Assembly (NCBI GenBank): GCA_964036315.1
Contig: OZ038495.1
Location: 23,231,621 to 23,295,620, forward strand
DNA: 64,000 nucleotides
Reading direction: 5' to 3'
Source of the DNA: Acanthosepion esculentum
Taxonomy: Eukaryota > Mollusca > Cephalopoda > Sepiida > Sepiidae
Position numbers and translations under genes: made by a program
Shown here: positions 45,840 to 57,084 of the stretch, piece by piece
How the letters are laid out: each line of letters starts with the position of its first letter
Numbering within the stretch: position 1 is the stretch's first letter
The notes under the pieces: model-generated
What the model was told of the DNA's origin: nothing
The model's database searches: none
Seen by the model: only the letters and a program-made list of their open reading frames with translations

Positions 45840-46345
45840 ATCACTGTCGTACACCCTCCAGTGGGGTCAAGTGAGGGTTGCCTTGGGGATTAAATAGCTT
45901 TGCGTACTGTTCAGTAAAGGCGCATGTTCTGCCTCTAATGGTTGATTGCATGTAAGACAGACCCGGGACACGACTTTATCCAGATTGTATTCGCCTATGA
46001 GACATATGTTCATACCCTAACCTCTAAGCAGTGGCACCATACATTAACACCGCCTCTATGGTGGCGCGAAAGGATCAGGCTAATTATGCCAATCATTCTG
46101 ATTCTCTGATATTTTCCCCAGCTGTGGAGATGAAATAGTTGTTTTCGAAGACTGACAGTCCATGTATGTCTTCTTTTCCGGTTTCACATGAATAAATCGT
46201 TATGACGATAATTAGAGCAAAGTAGAGCCTGGTATTGATGTAATATGGATTTTATTTTCTGTTTCAGATCTTTTCCTTCAATCTTCCAAAAACAGTTGTG
46301 ACAAGTACCAATCTTCACTTTATATTAGTAACATTCCAACTCAAT
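45840..46345 (-). mobile_element. LINE-K 3' part, copy 1
   Basis: 46024-46345 matches 47612-47932 closely (AAGCAGTGGCACCATACATT and TTCCCCAGCTGTGGAGATGA shared). The longer copy encodes the C-terminus of a LINE, which identifies this one. The part before 46024 is less certain. Confidence 0.6.
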
Positions 46346-46364
46346 TATTTAAATTACACCTGTC

Positions 46365-46940
46365 GCTCAACTTTGGTGTTTTTGGAGGTGACATTGTACC
46401 ACGCTAAGTACGTTCAGAACACTGTTCAACACGTTCTGTTGCCATTCCTGCAACAAAAATGTGAAGTGCTGTTTCAGGAGGCTAATGCTCACCCAACTAC
46501 ATGATACCTGAACTAAGCAACATGCCTTGCAAATTGTTCGATAGCTTTCTTGGACGGCCCGATAAACAGACATGCACCCATTGGCTATGTTTGAGACATG
46601 ATGAGACAATGACTGGCAGTTAGCTTACTTTGCTGTATTGTATCATGTGTAAGAAGCGTGGAATAATGTATCGCAGGATGACAATTGCCATGCGTACGTT
46701 CGTATGCATACGAGAGTAAAAAAAAATCCATGTTAACGGCCATGGAGGATGTACAATATCAATATTCTGAGCACAATATACAATATTCATAGTCTGAGCA
46801 CCCGTCATACTCACTTTATTTGAACATATTGATCTGTTATGCGATCATTTACTATAATACAACTATATTAATTGTACGTTTAATATTGAATAAATAAAAC
46901 CTATATTCAGGGTACTACAATTTTACTGTCCGTCAGTTTG
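46365..46940 (+). pseudogene. Tc1-like transposase C-terminal half (Tc1-D)
   Basis: The plus frame reads VQNTVQHVLLPFLQQ, KCEVLFQEANAHPTT (usually QQDNARPHT, so the second catalytic Asp is changed to Glu-Ala), then AFLDGPINRHAPIGYV-DMM (usually SPDLSPIEHVWDMMG). The end, to 46940, has the same 3' region as Tc1-C. It complements what Tc1-C lacks. Confidence 0.75.
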
Positions 46941-47279
46941 CATATAGGTAACATGTTTAATGTTATGCTAAAATAAACAGAGCACATTTTAAAAGCATTG
47001 CTGTCGATTGACTTGGGTTAGTTGTATAATTCCAAAGATATCACTTGCACACTTCCTGTCCACACAACTTTGTCATTTTTTCCTGTCAAAGGCAATCCTT
47101 TTAAGAGTCAGAAGTGACATTCCGGTGTCCTCTCTAATTTGGCTTGCCCATTTGTTGGGTGGTATTTCATAGGGTCTTTGTGCCACGAAATTGTCACCCG
47201 ATTATATAGCTAAAACATTTTAGCCCCCTTTTTCTATTTATTTTTTTTTATATATCTTTTTATTTGGTCGAGCTATCTC
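46941..47279. other. Nothing firmly recognised
   Basis: Short stretch between Tc1-D and LINE-K copy 2; may include the LINE-K 3' untranslated part. Confidence 0.4.
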
Positions 47280-47932
47280 GGACACTCATGAGTGTATCAC
47301 GCCAACCATTATGGTCCTGCACCAAGCTCGGAAAGTCATTAGGGTGGAATTCTGTGTCATAACAGAGCTGCTCAATGTAGTTGGCTGCTGGTCGACTAGT
47401 CCGTGTTTCGCAATGGCTAGGTGTCCAAAGCAGTAGATCACTCGCAAATGTCCTGCAAAGCGCATTTTGCGTTCGAATAGGATTGTAGAAATATTATGGA
47501 TAGGTCCATAGAGTTGTGATTCAGTTGAATGTTGTCTCCAAAAGATGTAAAGTATAGCTCCCAGCATCCGAGTGTAGGTTCCATCAAGAATAGACTCTTG
47601 GGTTTTAATGTCTAAGCAGTGGCACCATACATTAACACCGCCTCTATAGTGACACGAAAGGATCAGTCTAATTATGCCAGTCATTTTCATTCTGATATTT
47701 TCCCCAGCTGTGGAGATGAAATAGTTGTTTTCGAAGACTAACAGTCCATATATGCCTTCTTTTCAGGTTTCATATGAATAAATCTTTATGGCGATGATTA
47801 GAGCATAGTAGAGCCTGGTCTTGATGCAATATGAATTTTATTTTCTGTTCCAGATCTTTTCCTTCAATCTTCTAAAAACAGTTGAGACAAGTACCATTCT
47901 TCACTTTATATTAGTAACATTCCAACTCAAGC
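47280..47932 (-). pseudogene. LINE-K C-terminus, copy 2
   Basis: The minus frame contains ESILDGTYTRMLGAILYIFW, ERKMRFAGH, and in the neighbouring frame NYIEQLCYDTEFHPNDFPSL and VQDHNGWRDTLMSVRDS. This is the well-known C-terminal pattern (LDGTYTRMLRA, RRxRFAGHCWR, DRxxWRxRV) of a group of animal non-LTR retrotransposons. One frameshift lies at about 47450. The 5' piece repeats 46024-46345. Confidence 0.8.
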
Positions 47933-48254
47933 AAATATGCGTCTACTATAATTAGTAAAAATCTTTGCTATTAATTGAATTAGTGTAACAATGTGATAAA
48001 AGAAAAAAAAAAACAATCCCAAGCATTTTTAGCAATCTTCAGCTTATTTTGCAGCAGACACTAAAAATATATTCACGCTCACATTTTTCAGTATTATTAT
48101 GTTTTTTGTTATATATTTATAAAGAATTAAAGGATTTTACTTATTTGATTCGGTCATATTTTAATACTTCAAACGTGATTTTTAGTGGACGCTTTGTTTA
48201 TTTTAAACGTTATTTTTTTTCGTCTGGCGGCTTCGTACTCGAGAAAACGTAACG

Positions 48255-48360
48255 AAAATGTGCCTCTCTACACCCAGCAGGATTCGAACCTGAGTCCCAA
48301 CATGCAGAAGGAACCATCATTTTTTCCGGTGTGCTTTGACCGTTCGGCCACAAAGAGCTT
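48255..48360 (-). mobile_element. tRNA-derived SINE head (family S3), copy 2
   Basis: The minus strand reads GTGGCCGAACGGTCAAAGCA, a good box A, and 50 bases later GGTTCGAATCCTGC, a perfect box B. The acceptor stem does not pair well, so it is a tRNA-derived repeat or pseudogene, not a working tRNA. Confidence 0.65.
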
Positions 48361-48984
48361 CAAAATGAATCAAGGTTCTATTTCCCCCTTAAATCACATT
48401 AACTCGTTCAAATTTTTCTCGAAAGTTTGTTCATTTTCGTATTCGAAAATTAAAAAAGTAAATTCTAAAGACTTAATGGATTCTATTTTTTAATCCGACA
48501 TGTTTTTATCACTTCAAACGTCATTTGACGTTGAAATCATGCAATAACAGAGACTGCTATCTTAAAAGATAGCTAAATAACCATTTCAAAAATAGCAGAT
48601 AGGATTAAGATTAGTGTGAGTTCTATGCAGAAATAATCCATGAATATTTGCATATGCGAAATGTAGGTACCTCGTTTGGTCACGTGTTTCCATAAGAAGC
48701 CTGAGTCAATTGATGCCGCGGACTTTTGGCTATGAGACAGGAAAAGCAGGATAATTTTTTTTCGTCTGACTAATTGCACAAAATGAAATGTGGGTTTATC
48801 AAACACCAAAGCAGTATAAACAATGGAAGCACGGTGATATATTACTCAAGAAGCCATGTGTCCAACCCCCCGCTGCAAGATGATACTAACAATATTTTGG
48901 CATCAAGATGATGGCCAATTTTCATGTTACTGCATCTACTTGGTTAAGACAAATCTTTGATAAATGCCTCTTTATGAGTGTGTT
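48361..48984. other. Nothing recognised
   Basis: No gene or known repeat. Confidence 0.45.
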
Positions 48985-49160
48985 TGTTACTGTAACACAA
49001 CCAAAACGGTACTTCATAGTGAGATTTTTGTTAGGACAATGTCTTAAAATATTCTAACTTGATGGATAAGGTAATTTCCAGTTCAATTTACAACTTAATA
49101 TTGTAGAACCTTGTTCATGCTTGCCCCGATAATAATGATTTAAATATAATTTAAGAGGAT
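48985..49160 (+). repeat. TTGTTACTGTA-type dispersed repeat, third copy
   Basis: Shares TGTTTGTTACTGTAACACA and AATATTCTAACTTGATGGAT with 27091-27215. Confidence 0.55.
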
Positions 49161-50285
49161 AAGAAATAAGAGGATTACTAATTGCTGCATAAAATATTAA
49201 TAATGGTCATGTAATTATAATACCTTTATTGTGCTAAAATACCTTTTTTATATATAAATAATACTAAAACTCTAATCTTGTATATATGTATGTGTTCCTG
49301 CTAATTTAGGGGCATATTGTACCTTGAAGTCCTGTCGAGGGCAGTACCAAATTTCATTAAAATTAGACAATTTTATTTTATATACTTTTAGAAATCGACG
49401 GTAAATAAATAGATGCATGCTTGTTCGTTGCATATTTTGAAATAAATGTGAGGAAGACACAAGTGTATATAATAAAACGTATAATTATTATTTTAAAAAA
49501 AATACTAGAAAAAATAAAAACTAAGTGCACAAAAAAGAGGCATCCATACTTTGTTATTTCAATAAATATGAATCTCCCTGTGCGAGCTTTCGGGGGTGGG
49601 GAGGTGACCTTCACCTTTGAAAATTATAATAGGGTAAATACTAAAATTGGTATAAATGGTCAACCCGGGGCTAATATTTGAATGAAAAGACCTTTAGTGT
49701 GATATCAGTTTGCAATTTCATTCTAAAAAAAAGTAAACGTTTTATTAATTTCTTATTGTGTTTAATCTAAGTAATATTGTATACAATGAGTAATAATAAT
49801 TACTACACTATTACATTGCAAATACCAATTAAAATATGTGTAATTAATAATAAAATTGATAATATTGCTACCTCATCATTTTGTATAATGAACTGCTTTT
49901 AAAAGGAACCCAACGGGTTGATAGGAGGTCTAGTAAATAAATAAAATTTAACAGCTAGTTAAAAAGTACTTTCCCTTGTATTTTTACTAGCAAATAATTA
50001 TAATGTAAATTCTATAAAGCAGTTAACAATGAGTTTAATGGCTTCCTTTAGTAACCTTTAAGCCAATACTCCCAGAGAAAACTTTTTTTTTTATCCATAA
50101 ATTATTAGAGACTGCTACTGAGCAAATGCCAGAAATCACTTTCCAACACGAACTATCCCACAACCTTTGAGAAATATTCTAACTCAACATAAAAACAACA
50201 CAATTTTCACGACTGGTGACAAAGTTTTGCACTTGAGGAAAAGAAACTCCCACTCAAAAACAAACACACGCTGATCTCATCAGAT
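49161..50285. other. No gene recognised
   Basis: AT-rich. Overlapping open frames at 49272-49681 have no recognisable content. Confidence 0.45.
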
Positions 50286-50289
50286 ATGA

Positions 50290-50630
50290 CAGATCTTTTA
50301 CGTTACAAATCCTTTCAGTTTGTAAGCGATCATAGCTCTCCTCAACTTCCTGCCTTTTGCTGACCTAAGTAATTTTCTGAACCATTACAATCTTTTTCCT
50401 GTTCTGCCATCTATTCACACAAACTAGCTAAGAAAGATATTCGGTGTTTTCTCATGCTCCTCTTGCCGTCAGTATGTCTTGTGAGTGTTAAATTCTCTAG
50501 GCTCTCATTGTGTGTTTCAGAAATTTCAGCTATGTCTTTCTGATTGTAAGTGTCCTTTTTCCTAAATATTTCCTCTTTATTCGCATGTTTTGTTCATTCT
50601 TAATATTCATAGGTTGTCAATTAATTACTC
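50290..50630 (-). mobile_element. Old RTE-like LINE 3' fragment
   Basis: Same order of words as 5205-5610 in the same orientation: CGATCATAGCTCTCCTCAAC, TTCTGCCATCTATTCACAC, TTTCAGAAATTTCAGCTATG. Diverged. Confidence 0.65.
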
Positions 50631-51295
50631 TCTTAATTCATTTGTCAATATTTACTAAGCTGAGCATGAAAGGTGTGGAATAACCAGTGAAAATTCAACT
50701 AATTCCAGTAATGGTGGTTTTCACTCTTTAAGACTAGCTTGCTAACCATTGCTCATCAACAATGTAACCTTGAACAATGAATTACATTGCCCTTGCACAC
50801 TTGATTTTGCTTTCTGTAATTTCAGTTACTCCAGAAATAAAATAAAAAGTTATTACTTTGCAATGGTACCAAAGCTCAAGAGAAGTGTTACATCTAATAA
50901 GCCAAAGAGAACATTTGATAAGCCTTCCTTTAAGTGAAAAAGTTGAAGGTTCTCGACAGTCCTGAGTATGGCGATGATATACATCCACAGCAAGACCTCT
51001 TGGGGGTTTTGACCAGCAATACATTTTATCTATAGTTGAAGGCATACAATTGCATTCAAAATATATTTAGTTGAAGCCATAAAAGTGTTCAAATTATTTA
51101 CATTTCGGCATTGGTTTGGTTTGGTCAATGGGTTATTTAATGCCGACAAATTCGTAATATTTTTTTACAAAAATCTATTTCTGGTAATATTTTTTCTTCG
51201 CTGGTAATATTTGTTTGTCAAAAATGTATAGCTGGTAATAATTTTTTTACAATGTATTTCTGGTATTAAAACCTATTTTTACACTTTCATAGTAT
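50631..51295. other. No gene recognised
   Basis: 51170-51265 has four imperfect TTTCTGGTAATATTTTTT units. The plus-strand open frame 50749-50937 and its minus shadow are unassigned. Confidence 0.4.
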
Positions 51296-51299
51296 TTTG

Positions 51300-51520
51300 A
51301 CTCCAGTTTGGGGGTTAACTATTTGCCCATAGCTGGGACCCTAACAGGTGCTACCACCCAGGTCAGGATGGAGCTGGGGACACCAGCAATTAAGAGGTGG
51401 TTCCATGCTCCTCAAAACCTCCTGATCAGAGGCCTTGCTGTTGGACGCAGTTTATCGTCTTACCCAGGACGGATTTCGGCATTGAATGACCCATGGAGGT
51501 TTATATGTCGCTAAACAAAA
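51300..51520 (+). repeat. SINE-like repeat ending CGCTAAACAAAA
   Basis: Ends ATTTCGGCATTGAATGACCC and TGTCGCTAAACAAAA. The same terminus recurs at 51769-51820 (ATTTCGGCATTAAATGATCC, AGCCGTTAAAC then poly A), and ATTTCGGCATT also occurs at 51100. The A-rich end suggests retroposition. Confidence 0.45.
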
Positions 51521-51768
51521 TCAACCAATATGAAAGAACTCTTTTATGACATTAAGCCATATAATATCCTACAATTTCTTAAAGAAATCAAACTGTATTC
51601 CAAAATATAGCTTCAACAAAACTACAATATAAAACACATATCACCGCCTCCTAGTAATTATGTCCACACAAATATGTATATACACAAAAGCTGAGTATCT
51701 TCTACCATGTATTCAACTGTGAAAGCAGAGTAACTTTTTTATTACTTCAAAACTCCCTAGGAAAATTA

Positions 51769-51825
51769 CATTTCGGCATTAAATGATCCATAAGGAGTCG
51801 ATAAGCCGTTAAACAAAAAAAAAAG
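51769..51825 (+). repeat. Second copy of the CGTTAAAC(A)n terminus
   Basis: Direct repeat of 51471-51520 with a clean A10 tail. Confidence 0.6.
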
Positions 51826-52189
51826 GTTCTCGGCTTAATAAGGAAAAATATCCTAAGCAGAAGTGATAATATCACTAATAAGAACGAATCTTCTATCCAT
51901 CACTTAACTTTTATTACAGTAGAAGTGTATTCTGTTTTATTATTAGTTATTAATATCATGTCTAATCTATAAATTAGGTTTTATTATAGACAGGTAGTAA
52001 AAAAACGAATGCTCTGCTGTTTTAGGCATCTTCTGCTGGTTTTCTAAGATAAGACTCGAGTAAAGTCAAGGTGTAAAAAAGTAGACGAACGCTACCCTCC
52101 CTGCACATGCCTACACAATAAAAGATTAAAATGGGTACCTTTCATTGATTATTTTAATTGTGGCAGCAAACACATCTTGAAATTTCCTT
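51826..52189. other. Nothing recognised
   Basis: Non-coding. Confidence 0.5.
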
Positions 52190-52194
52190 GTTAA

Positions 52195-52290
52195 ATGTTA
52201 TTCTTCTTCTATGTGCCGCATCTTTTTCAGTACATGGGTGATCACAGCTCTCCACAACTTTCTGTCCCTTGTCACATTTATCAATTATTA
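52195..52290 (-). mobile_element. Small RTE-like LINE 3' fragment
   Basis: TTCTATGTGCCGCATCTTTT and GATCACAGCTCTCCACAACT correspond to the very 3' end of the minus-strand RTE-like copies at 5215 and 5640. Confidence 0.65.
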
Positions 52291-53200
52291 AAACAATTAT
52301 TGAAGAACAAGAATTTAGAAATGTCGAGAAGAGATCATTTAAAATACCGTAATTTAATAATTAAACAAATGAAAATAAATCTTTATAAAAAATTATCAGC
52401 AATTTATTACACAACCAAAATTAAACATTAAAATCTGTTTGCGTCCTACACACTCAAAGTATGAATAAAAATAATGAATGAAATTTCCGAGTGCAAGAAC
52501 AAAATGGCAAGGTCTCAAAAATAAACTTTTCGTATTGGTTATGGATCAGAGAAGGCAAGGGCTTTCTACTAAACTGATATAATTTTTTATGCAAACAGAA
52601 TTCCATATGATGATAGTTTAGAAGATTTTATTGGTCATCCATTTTGTTCTTACCGGTTCATAAAATGCAGAGTTATGAAATAAATAAAAACTATTGAAAA
52701 TTAATTATGATGTAAGATTAAGCCATTTAAGAAAAGTGGTATCAGTGATGTAAAATGGATAGGACCGAGGATAACATTCTCTTTGTTCCGTTAAAAATTA
52801 TTTTATTTACTGAGTAAATTTAGGCTTTCAATAGTTTGGGATGAAGGTAATAAAATAATTTACTGTAACCTTAACATTATCACTCTCTGTGCAAATCTCC
52901 TTGACCAAGGAGTGGAGGGGGGTCAATTGAAGGTGATGGAAAAGGGGGAAACATAAGTGTTTTTCTACTACATACAATAAATTGTTTTGACTTTTGATAA
53001 ATGTGATTTTTTTAACCAATGGATACTCTGAAGTACTTGTATTGACCGCCAAAATTTGTCACGTTAATCAGAACCGACCTTTGGTTATGAAAATCCCTGC
53101 AATACGATCATCGCCAGTGTAGCGGTAAACGTGTGAAGAGTGTTCGCCACAATTATTTTATTTCTGTCTAGGAAAGGATCATGCCATTATGCTGGAGGTC
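52291..53200. other. Nothing recognised
   Basis: Non-coding. Confidence 0.45.
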
Positions 53201-53207
53201 GCTATAA

Positions 53208-53564
53208 TGTAGTGGTCACAATGCAATTTATATTTGACGTAAAATAGCACATGGTATAAAATACAAAACAGGACGTAGGGTTGAAAACATAACAATTGAA
53301 TTTATTAAGTATTTGATGTACATGCATGTGAACTGAAATGTTAGACAAGGTTGTGTCTCTTAGACTAAGTAATATTTGTACCTAAGCTCATAACGAATAA
53401 ATTGATTATTAAATTGTAATTTAGAAGAATGAATATGTGTTGAGTGTTTGGAATTGTGTATTGTACAAGTTGGATAAAGTTTAGAATTATACTTGCACGA
53501 AATGTTGTACAGTTCTTTTACGTCTGACTGCATTAGTCAAGACGGGAGTTCTTTTAGAATCACA
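53208..53564 (+). mobile_element. Candidate LTR with primer-binding site
   Basis: Starts TGTAGTGG and ends AATCACA. GGTATAAAATAC at about 53253 is a TATA box, and CGAATAAATTG at about 53395 offers a polyadenylation signal. Directly after the end comes TTTTGGTAGCGGTG; TGGTAGC would pair with a tRNA ending GCTACCA, as a primer-binding site should. No gag or pol follows, so only the left part of an element remains, or the call is wrong. Confidence 0.45.
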
Positions 53565-54020
53565 TTTTGGTAGCGGTGTTGAGACGCGCGAGTGAGAACC
53601 AAGAGGGAGCGAGACGAAAGAGAGAAGTTGAAGAGAGATTATTTATTCTTGTGTAAAGGCCGAAATGGGAAAAAGGTCGGTCTTCTGTCTTAACTTTTTA
53701 AACTTAGCTAGCCTCAAACGCTGACCCAATCATACTAACAATATTTCTTGCACCAAAACAACACATTCTTACTTACCTTAGAGAAGTGGAAGAGAGAACC
53801 ACTCGTATTTGGTTTTATAGTATGTTGTCTCACGTGACAAGGATCCGACTGAGTTGGCGCCAAAATAGATCTGTCGCGTGGGAGTGATTTGATTGGTCGA
53901 AACTGACCAATCAGCAAGCTAGATTGAAGGTGATTAACCAATGAATGCTTGTTAATTATTTTCTATGAAAGCATGATGTTGATGGTTACTACAATAGGAA
54001 GAGTGCATTTCCTAGCAGGG
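53565..54020. other. Leader-like sequence and CCAAT-box region
   Basis: After the presumed primer site comes a purine-rich stretch (53580-53640). ATTGGTCGAAACTGACCAATCA at 53892-53912 is a palindromic pair of CCAAT boxes; a promoter is possible but no gene follows. Confidence 0.3.
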
Positions 54021-54127
54021 TAAACTGGTTGTTGTGGAAGATTCCACTCCAGCAATGGGAGATCCCACAACAGAGGAGTGAAAGACACGGTACCTTCTAA
54101 AAACCTCTGATAACCTGACCGAGCGTA

Positions 54128-54368
54128 GACTCAAAGAAACCCACAATGACAAGCTGGAATCTGTTCCAGCTTCGGGCAGAGAGGAATCCGAACGAGGCTA
54201 TGCCGAAGGGCAGAGCCTCGTCCGGGAAGGTAGACAGACCCGAACCAGTTTATGCGGGTTCTATGGGGAATTTTTGGCCGAGCTTACGGGCTCGGAAGAT
54301 CCACGTTAAACTCGGCCTTGTGCCACATCTACCCCCTTACTAGTAAATATTGACTCAAAGAAACCCAC
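54128..54368. repeat. GC-rich structured insert with 17-bp direct repeats
   Basis: GACTCAAAGAAACCCAC occurs at 54128-54144 and again at 54352-54368. The 207 bases between are far more GC-rich than the surroundings and hold several stem-loops: AAGCTGGAA-TCTG-TTCCAGCTT (9 bp, perfect), CGAGGCT...AGCCTCG, and CCGAGC-TTACG-GGCTCGG. The repeats could be a target-site duplication or the remains of a tandem repeat. The open frame here (54146-54343) matches no known protein. Confidence 0.7.
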
Positions 54369-55545
54369 TCTTTAACGAAGAACCCAATTCTCGTTTTTAT
54401 GATAGAATTAAGTCTTATGTTCACCCCGACTATTGTTAAAAAAATAAAAATAGTCATTTTCACAACTGAGAAAAACAACGCTCGATGTTGAAGACTCAGA
54501 GGCACGAATGGATTCTGTCACGAACTTCGACAACTCACATCAAATCACAAGAACATTCATATTTTTGTCTCTAAGGCAAATATACCCTTTTAGCTGGGTT
54601 CGGCCTCACTGAAACATTGTACCTTCTTCCTTGTAAATGCAATTTGCATTGTTTTGTATACGCTGGCAATATTCCTTGTCTTGTGACATTTCTTCATTGA
54701 TTATAAAAACGAAAACCTAAAAAGGAATTTATTATCCTCTTTTCTGGGGCACAACCAAATTTGTGCATCCATATTTTTAAAAAATTGCTTTATTTTAATG
54801 AAAGTAAAATTGTTTTGGTTTTTATACCTCACTGAGTATCTCTCGTTATTTTTTTACGGTGCTCCTTGTTGTCGCTTGATCTCCATTCTCCCCAGTCGCC
54901 TTTTTTAACCGAATCCACAAAAAATATACAATTAGTAATTAGTTTCTTTTTCCCCTATTTTTCCTAATATCAGATCCAATGATGAAATGTCCGATTACTT
55001 TCAAAGCGATAATAAAAGCAATGGGAATTTTGTAGTTTTTGAACCAAACAAAAAAACTTTTTTATTTACAGTATTTTCTTATTTTTTTATGTTTTCAACT
55101 CTTTTTCTGTTTAAAACAATATTAGGTTTTAAAATATCACATTGAATTTTTGTTCAATAATAAAAATATTTCAAATACAACTGTAGATTCTTTTGCTTTT
55201 TAACATTTTCTTCAAAGTAAGGCTGTGCCATATATTCCCTAAATACGAAAAGTAAAACATTCAAAACAAAACAAAACAATAATTTGAGCTTTATTTTCTG
55301 ATTCAGTGTATATAATTTTATACAGCTTAAAATTCATTTTTCAATCAATTGGATTTCTCTGGGGTCTTTTTTCTTTGTTTTGATAAATGTAAATAAGTGT
55401 TCAAATGATATTTTAATTACAAAAAAATAAATAAATTAAAAGCCAGTTATATAACTTGTTTTTAAATTTCCATAAATTTCTCTTACAAAATTTATTTTTC
55501 ATAAATTCAATCAAAAATGAAAATATCCAAAATTATATGACCGTT
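54369..55545. other. AT-rich gap
   Basis: No gene recognised. Confidence 0.5.
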
Positions 55546-55549
55546 CAGT

Positions 55550-55610
55550 GGAGCAAGGGCGAATTCTGCATTTTTACTGAGCAAGGGCGAATTCTGCATT
55601 TTTACTGGTC
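55550..55610. repeat. 28-bp tandem duplication
   Basis: GAGCAAGGGCGAATTCTGCA followed by TTTTTACT, twice in tandem, with the start of a third unit. Confidence 0.9.
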
Positions 55611-55833
55611 AAGGGACACATACATGTTTTTATTTCTATATAAACATAAATAATAAATATGAATTTCTATTTTTCTTTTCTCTTGGTCTTCAGATGGCAA
55701 TTTTTATGAATTTTTATACTAAATAAAATTTTTACGAAGCTGATATAATCATCAACAAATTTATTTGCGAAAGAAAAAAAAAAGAAATGAAAAAAATACA
55801 CTTTTAAAAAATTCCAGGTATGTCACGTGCAGG

Positions 55834-55837
<4 letters not shown>

Positions 55838-55875
<38 letters not shown>
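55838..55875. repeat. (TA)n microsatellite
   Basis: About 19 TA units. Confidence 0.95.
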
Positions 55876-55877
<2 letters not shown>

Positions 55878-56136
55878 ACTAAGCTACAGCTGTTGCACCT
55901 ACAAGTTAGGAGGTTCAACTCTAGGTAAAGACAGGAATTTTGTACATATGGGGAAGTAGTGGTGGTGGGGGGATTATATGAACCCTTGACTCATCAACTG
56001 TCTTAGTCATAAGTGTTATATGCTGAAAAGCTCCCTACCTCCTGTCCCCTGTCAAGTTTGTCAATGCTTTGTAGGAAGTGGGTGCCTATAGCACATACTG
56101 GCTTTTAATTTAAAAGAAAATATAAAAAACATCAAT

Positions 56137-56141
<5 letters not shown>
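55876..56141. other. Nothing firmly recognised
   Basis: ACTAAGCTACAGCTGTTGCACCTACAAGTTAGGAGGTTCAACTC-type wording after the TA tract has a weak box B (GGTTCAACTC), so it may be a tRNA-derived relic. Confidence 0.3.
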
Positions 56142-56186
<45 letters not shown>

Positions 56187-56187
56187 T
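56142..56187. repeat. (TA)n(CA)n microsatellite
   Basis: TA units followed by ACACACACACAC. Confidence 0.95.
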
Positions 56188-56523
56188 GCTGAACTTCACC
56201 AAACTGCAGAAGTCAAGTAGGAATTTATGTGCTCCATTTAAAACTTGTCCATACATAATTAAATACCCGGATGTGTTGAATAGAAATGACAACATTAGAC
56301 AAGAATGCAAAGCTGCAACAGATGAAACTTATAAGACTAAAAAGCATGCCGCATTACAAGTCTAACACCTGTAACAAAGATTCAAATCGGTACCTGCCTA
56401 GCCTATTCTATGAATTTGAGTTAATACTCTTATCCATGATGTAGAGGTGTTATTAAATAATCTTAAATAGGTAACAATTATTTTGTGAGTATATATATAT
56501 ATATATGTATGTATGTATATATA

Positions 56524-56640
56524 AGATAATGAAAAAGTGGAAACAACGTTTTGCCAAGAGCATCTGCTCCCTCTGGCTTCTTCAGGTTAGAGTGAAAGAC
56601 AGACAAAATTGTATGTAAGCAAAATGCATTGGAATCTCTG
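56524..56640 (-). mobile_element. Penelope terminus relic with hammerhead-like fold
   Basis: The minus strand reads CTGAAGAAGCCAGAG...CTTGGC then AAAACGTTGT. The GCCA/TGGC stem and its flanks copy the motif of the PLE-A tail, but the G of GAAA is changed to A. A (TA)n/(TATG)n tract (56491-56523) abuts it. Confidence 0.5.
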
Positions 56641-56713
56641 AGAATAAGTGGGAACCATACCTTATTGCGTCTGATGACCTGACCCAGAGAGTGTCTGTCT
56701 ACTTGTTTATTTG

Positions 56714-56714
<1 letters not shown>

Positions 56715-56753
<39 letters not shown>
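56715..56753. repeat. (TA)n microsatellite, left of the palindrome
   Basis: About 19 TA units. Confidence 0.95.
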
Positions 56754-56756
<3 letters not shown>

Positions 56757-56880
56757 TAAAAGGAAGAGGTTATAGTAGTTCCAATGAGAGAAAAGGGTGT
56801 ATATTAAAAAGAAGAGAGAAACCGCAAACGTTTTTGGTTGTAATGTGGAGTTTTAAAAAAATATTATGCTTTATTTTCTA

Positions 56881-56927
56881 TAATTTTGCTACACGTGTTT
56901 CCAATCTTGTCACCGTCATCAGGCAAA
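56881..56927 (-). ncRNA. Hammerhead ribozyme, type I (left arm)
   Basis: On the minus strand: TTTGC, CTGATGA (56916-56922), stem II CGGT...ATTG, GAAA, stem III ACAC/GTGT, A at the cleavage position, then GCAAA. TTTGC pairs with GCAAA as stem I. All invariant core bases are present. Stem III is a loopless palindrome, the shape seen in Penelope-associated hammerheads thought to act as dimers. Confidence 0.8.
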
Positions 56928-57084
56928 GGGTGGAGATTTCCACATATTAAAAATAATTAATTATTTTATGTTTTTCGATGTTAAATATTCTCGATATGAG
57001 ACATTCTCTTTTTATGAGAATATTTAACATCGAAAAACAAAGAAAAAATTAATTATTTTTAATCATATGTGGAAATTTCCACAC

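Noticed and set aside
48255..48360. Functional tRNA on the minus strand
   Set aside because: Box A and B are good but the acceptor arm does not pair, and a similar degraded copy at 44755 shows that it is a repeat.
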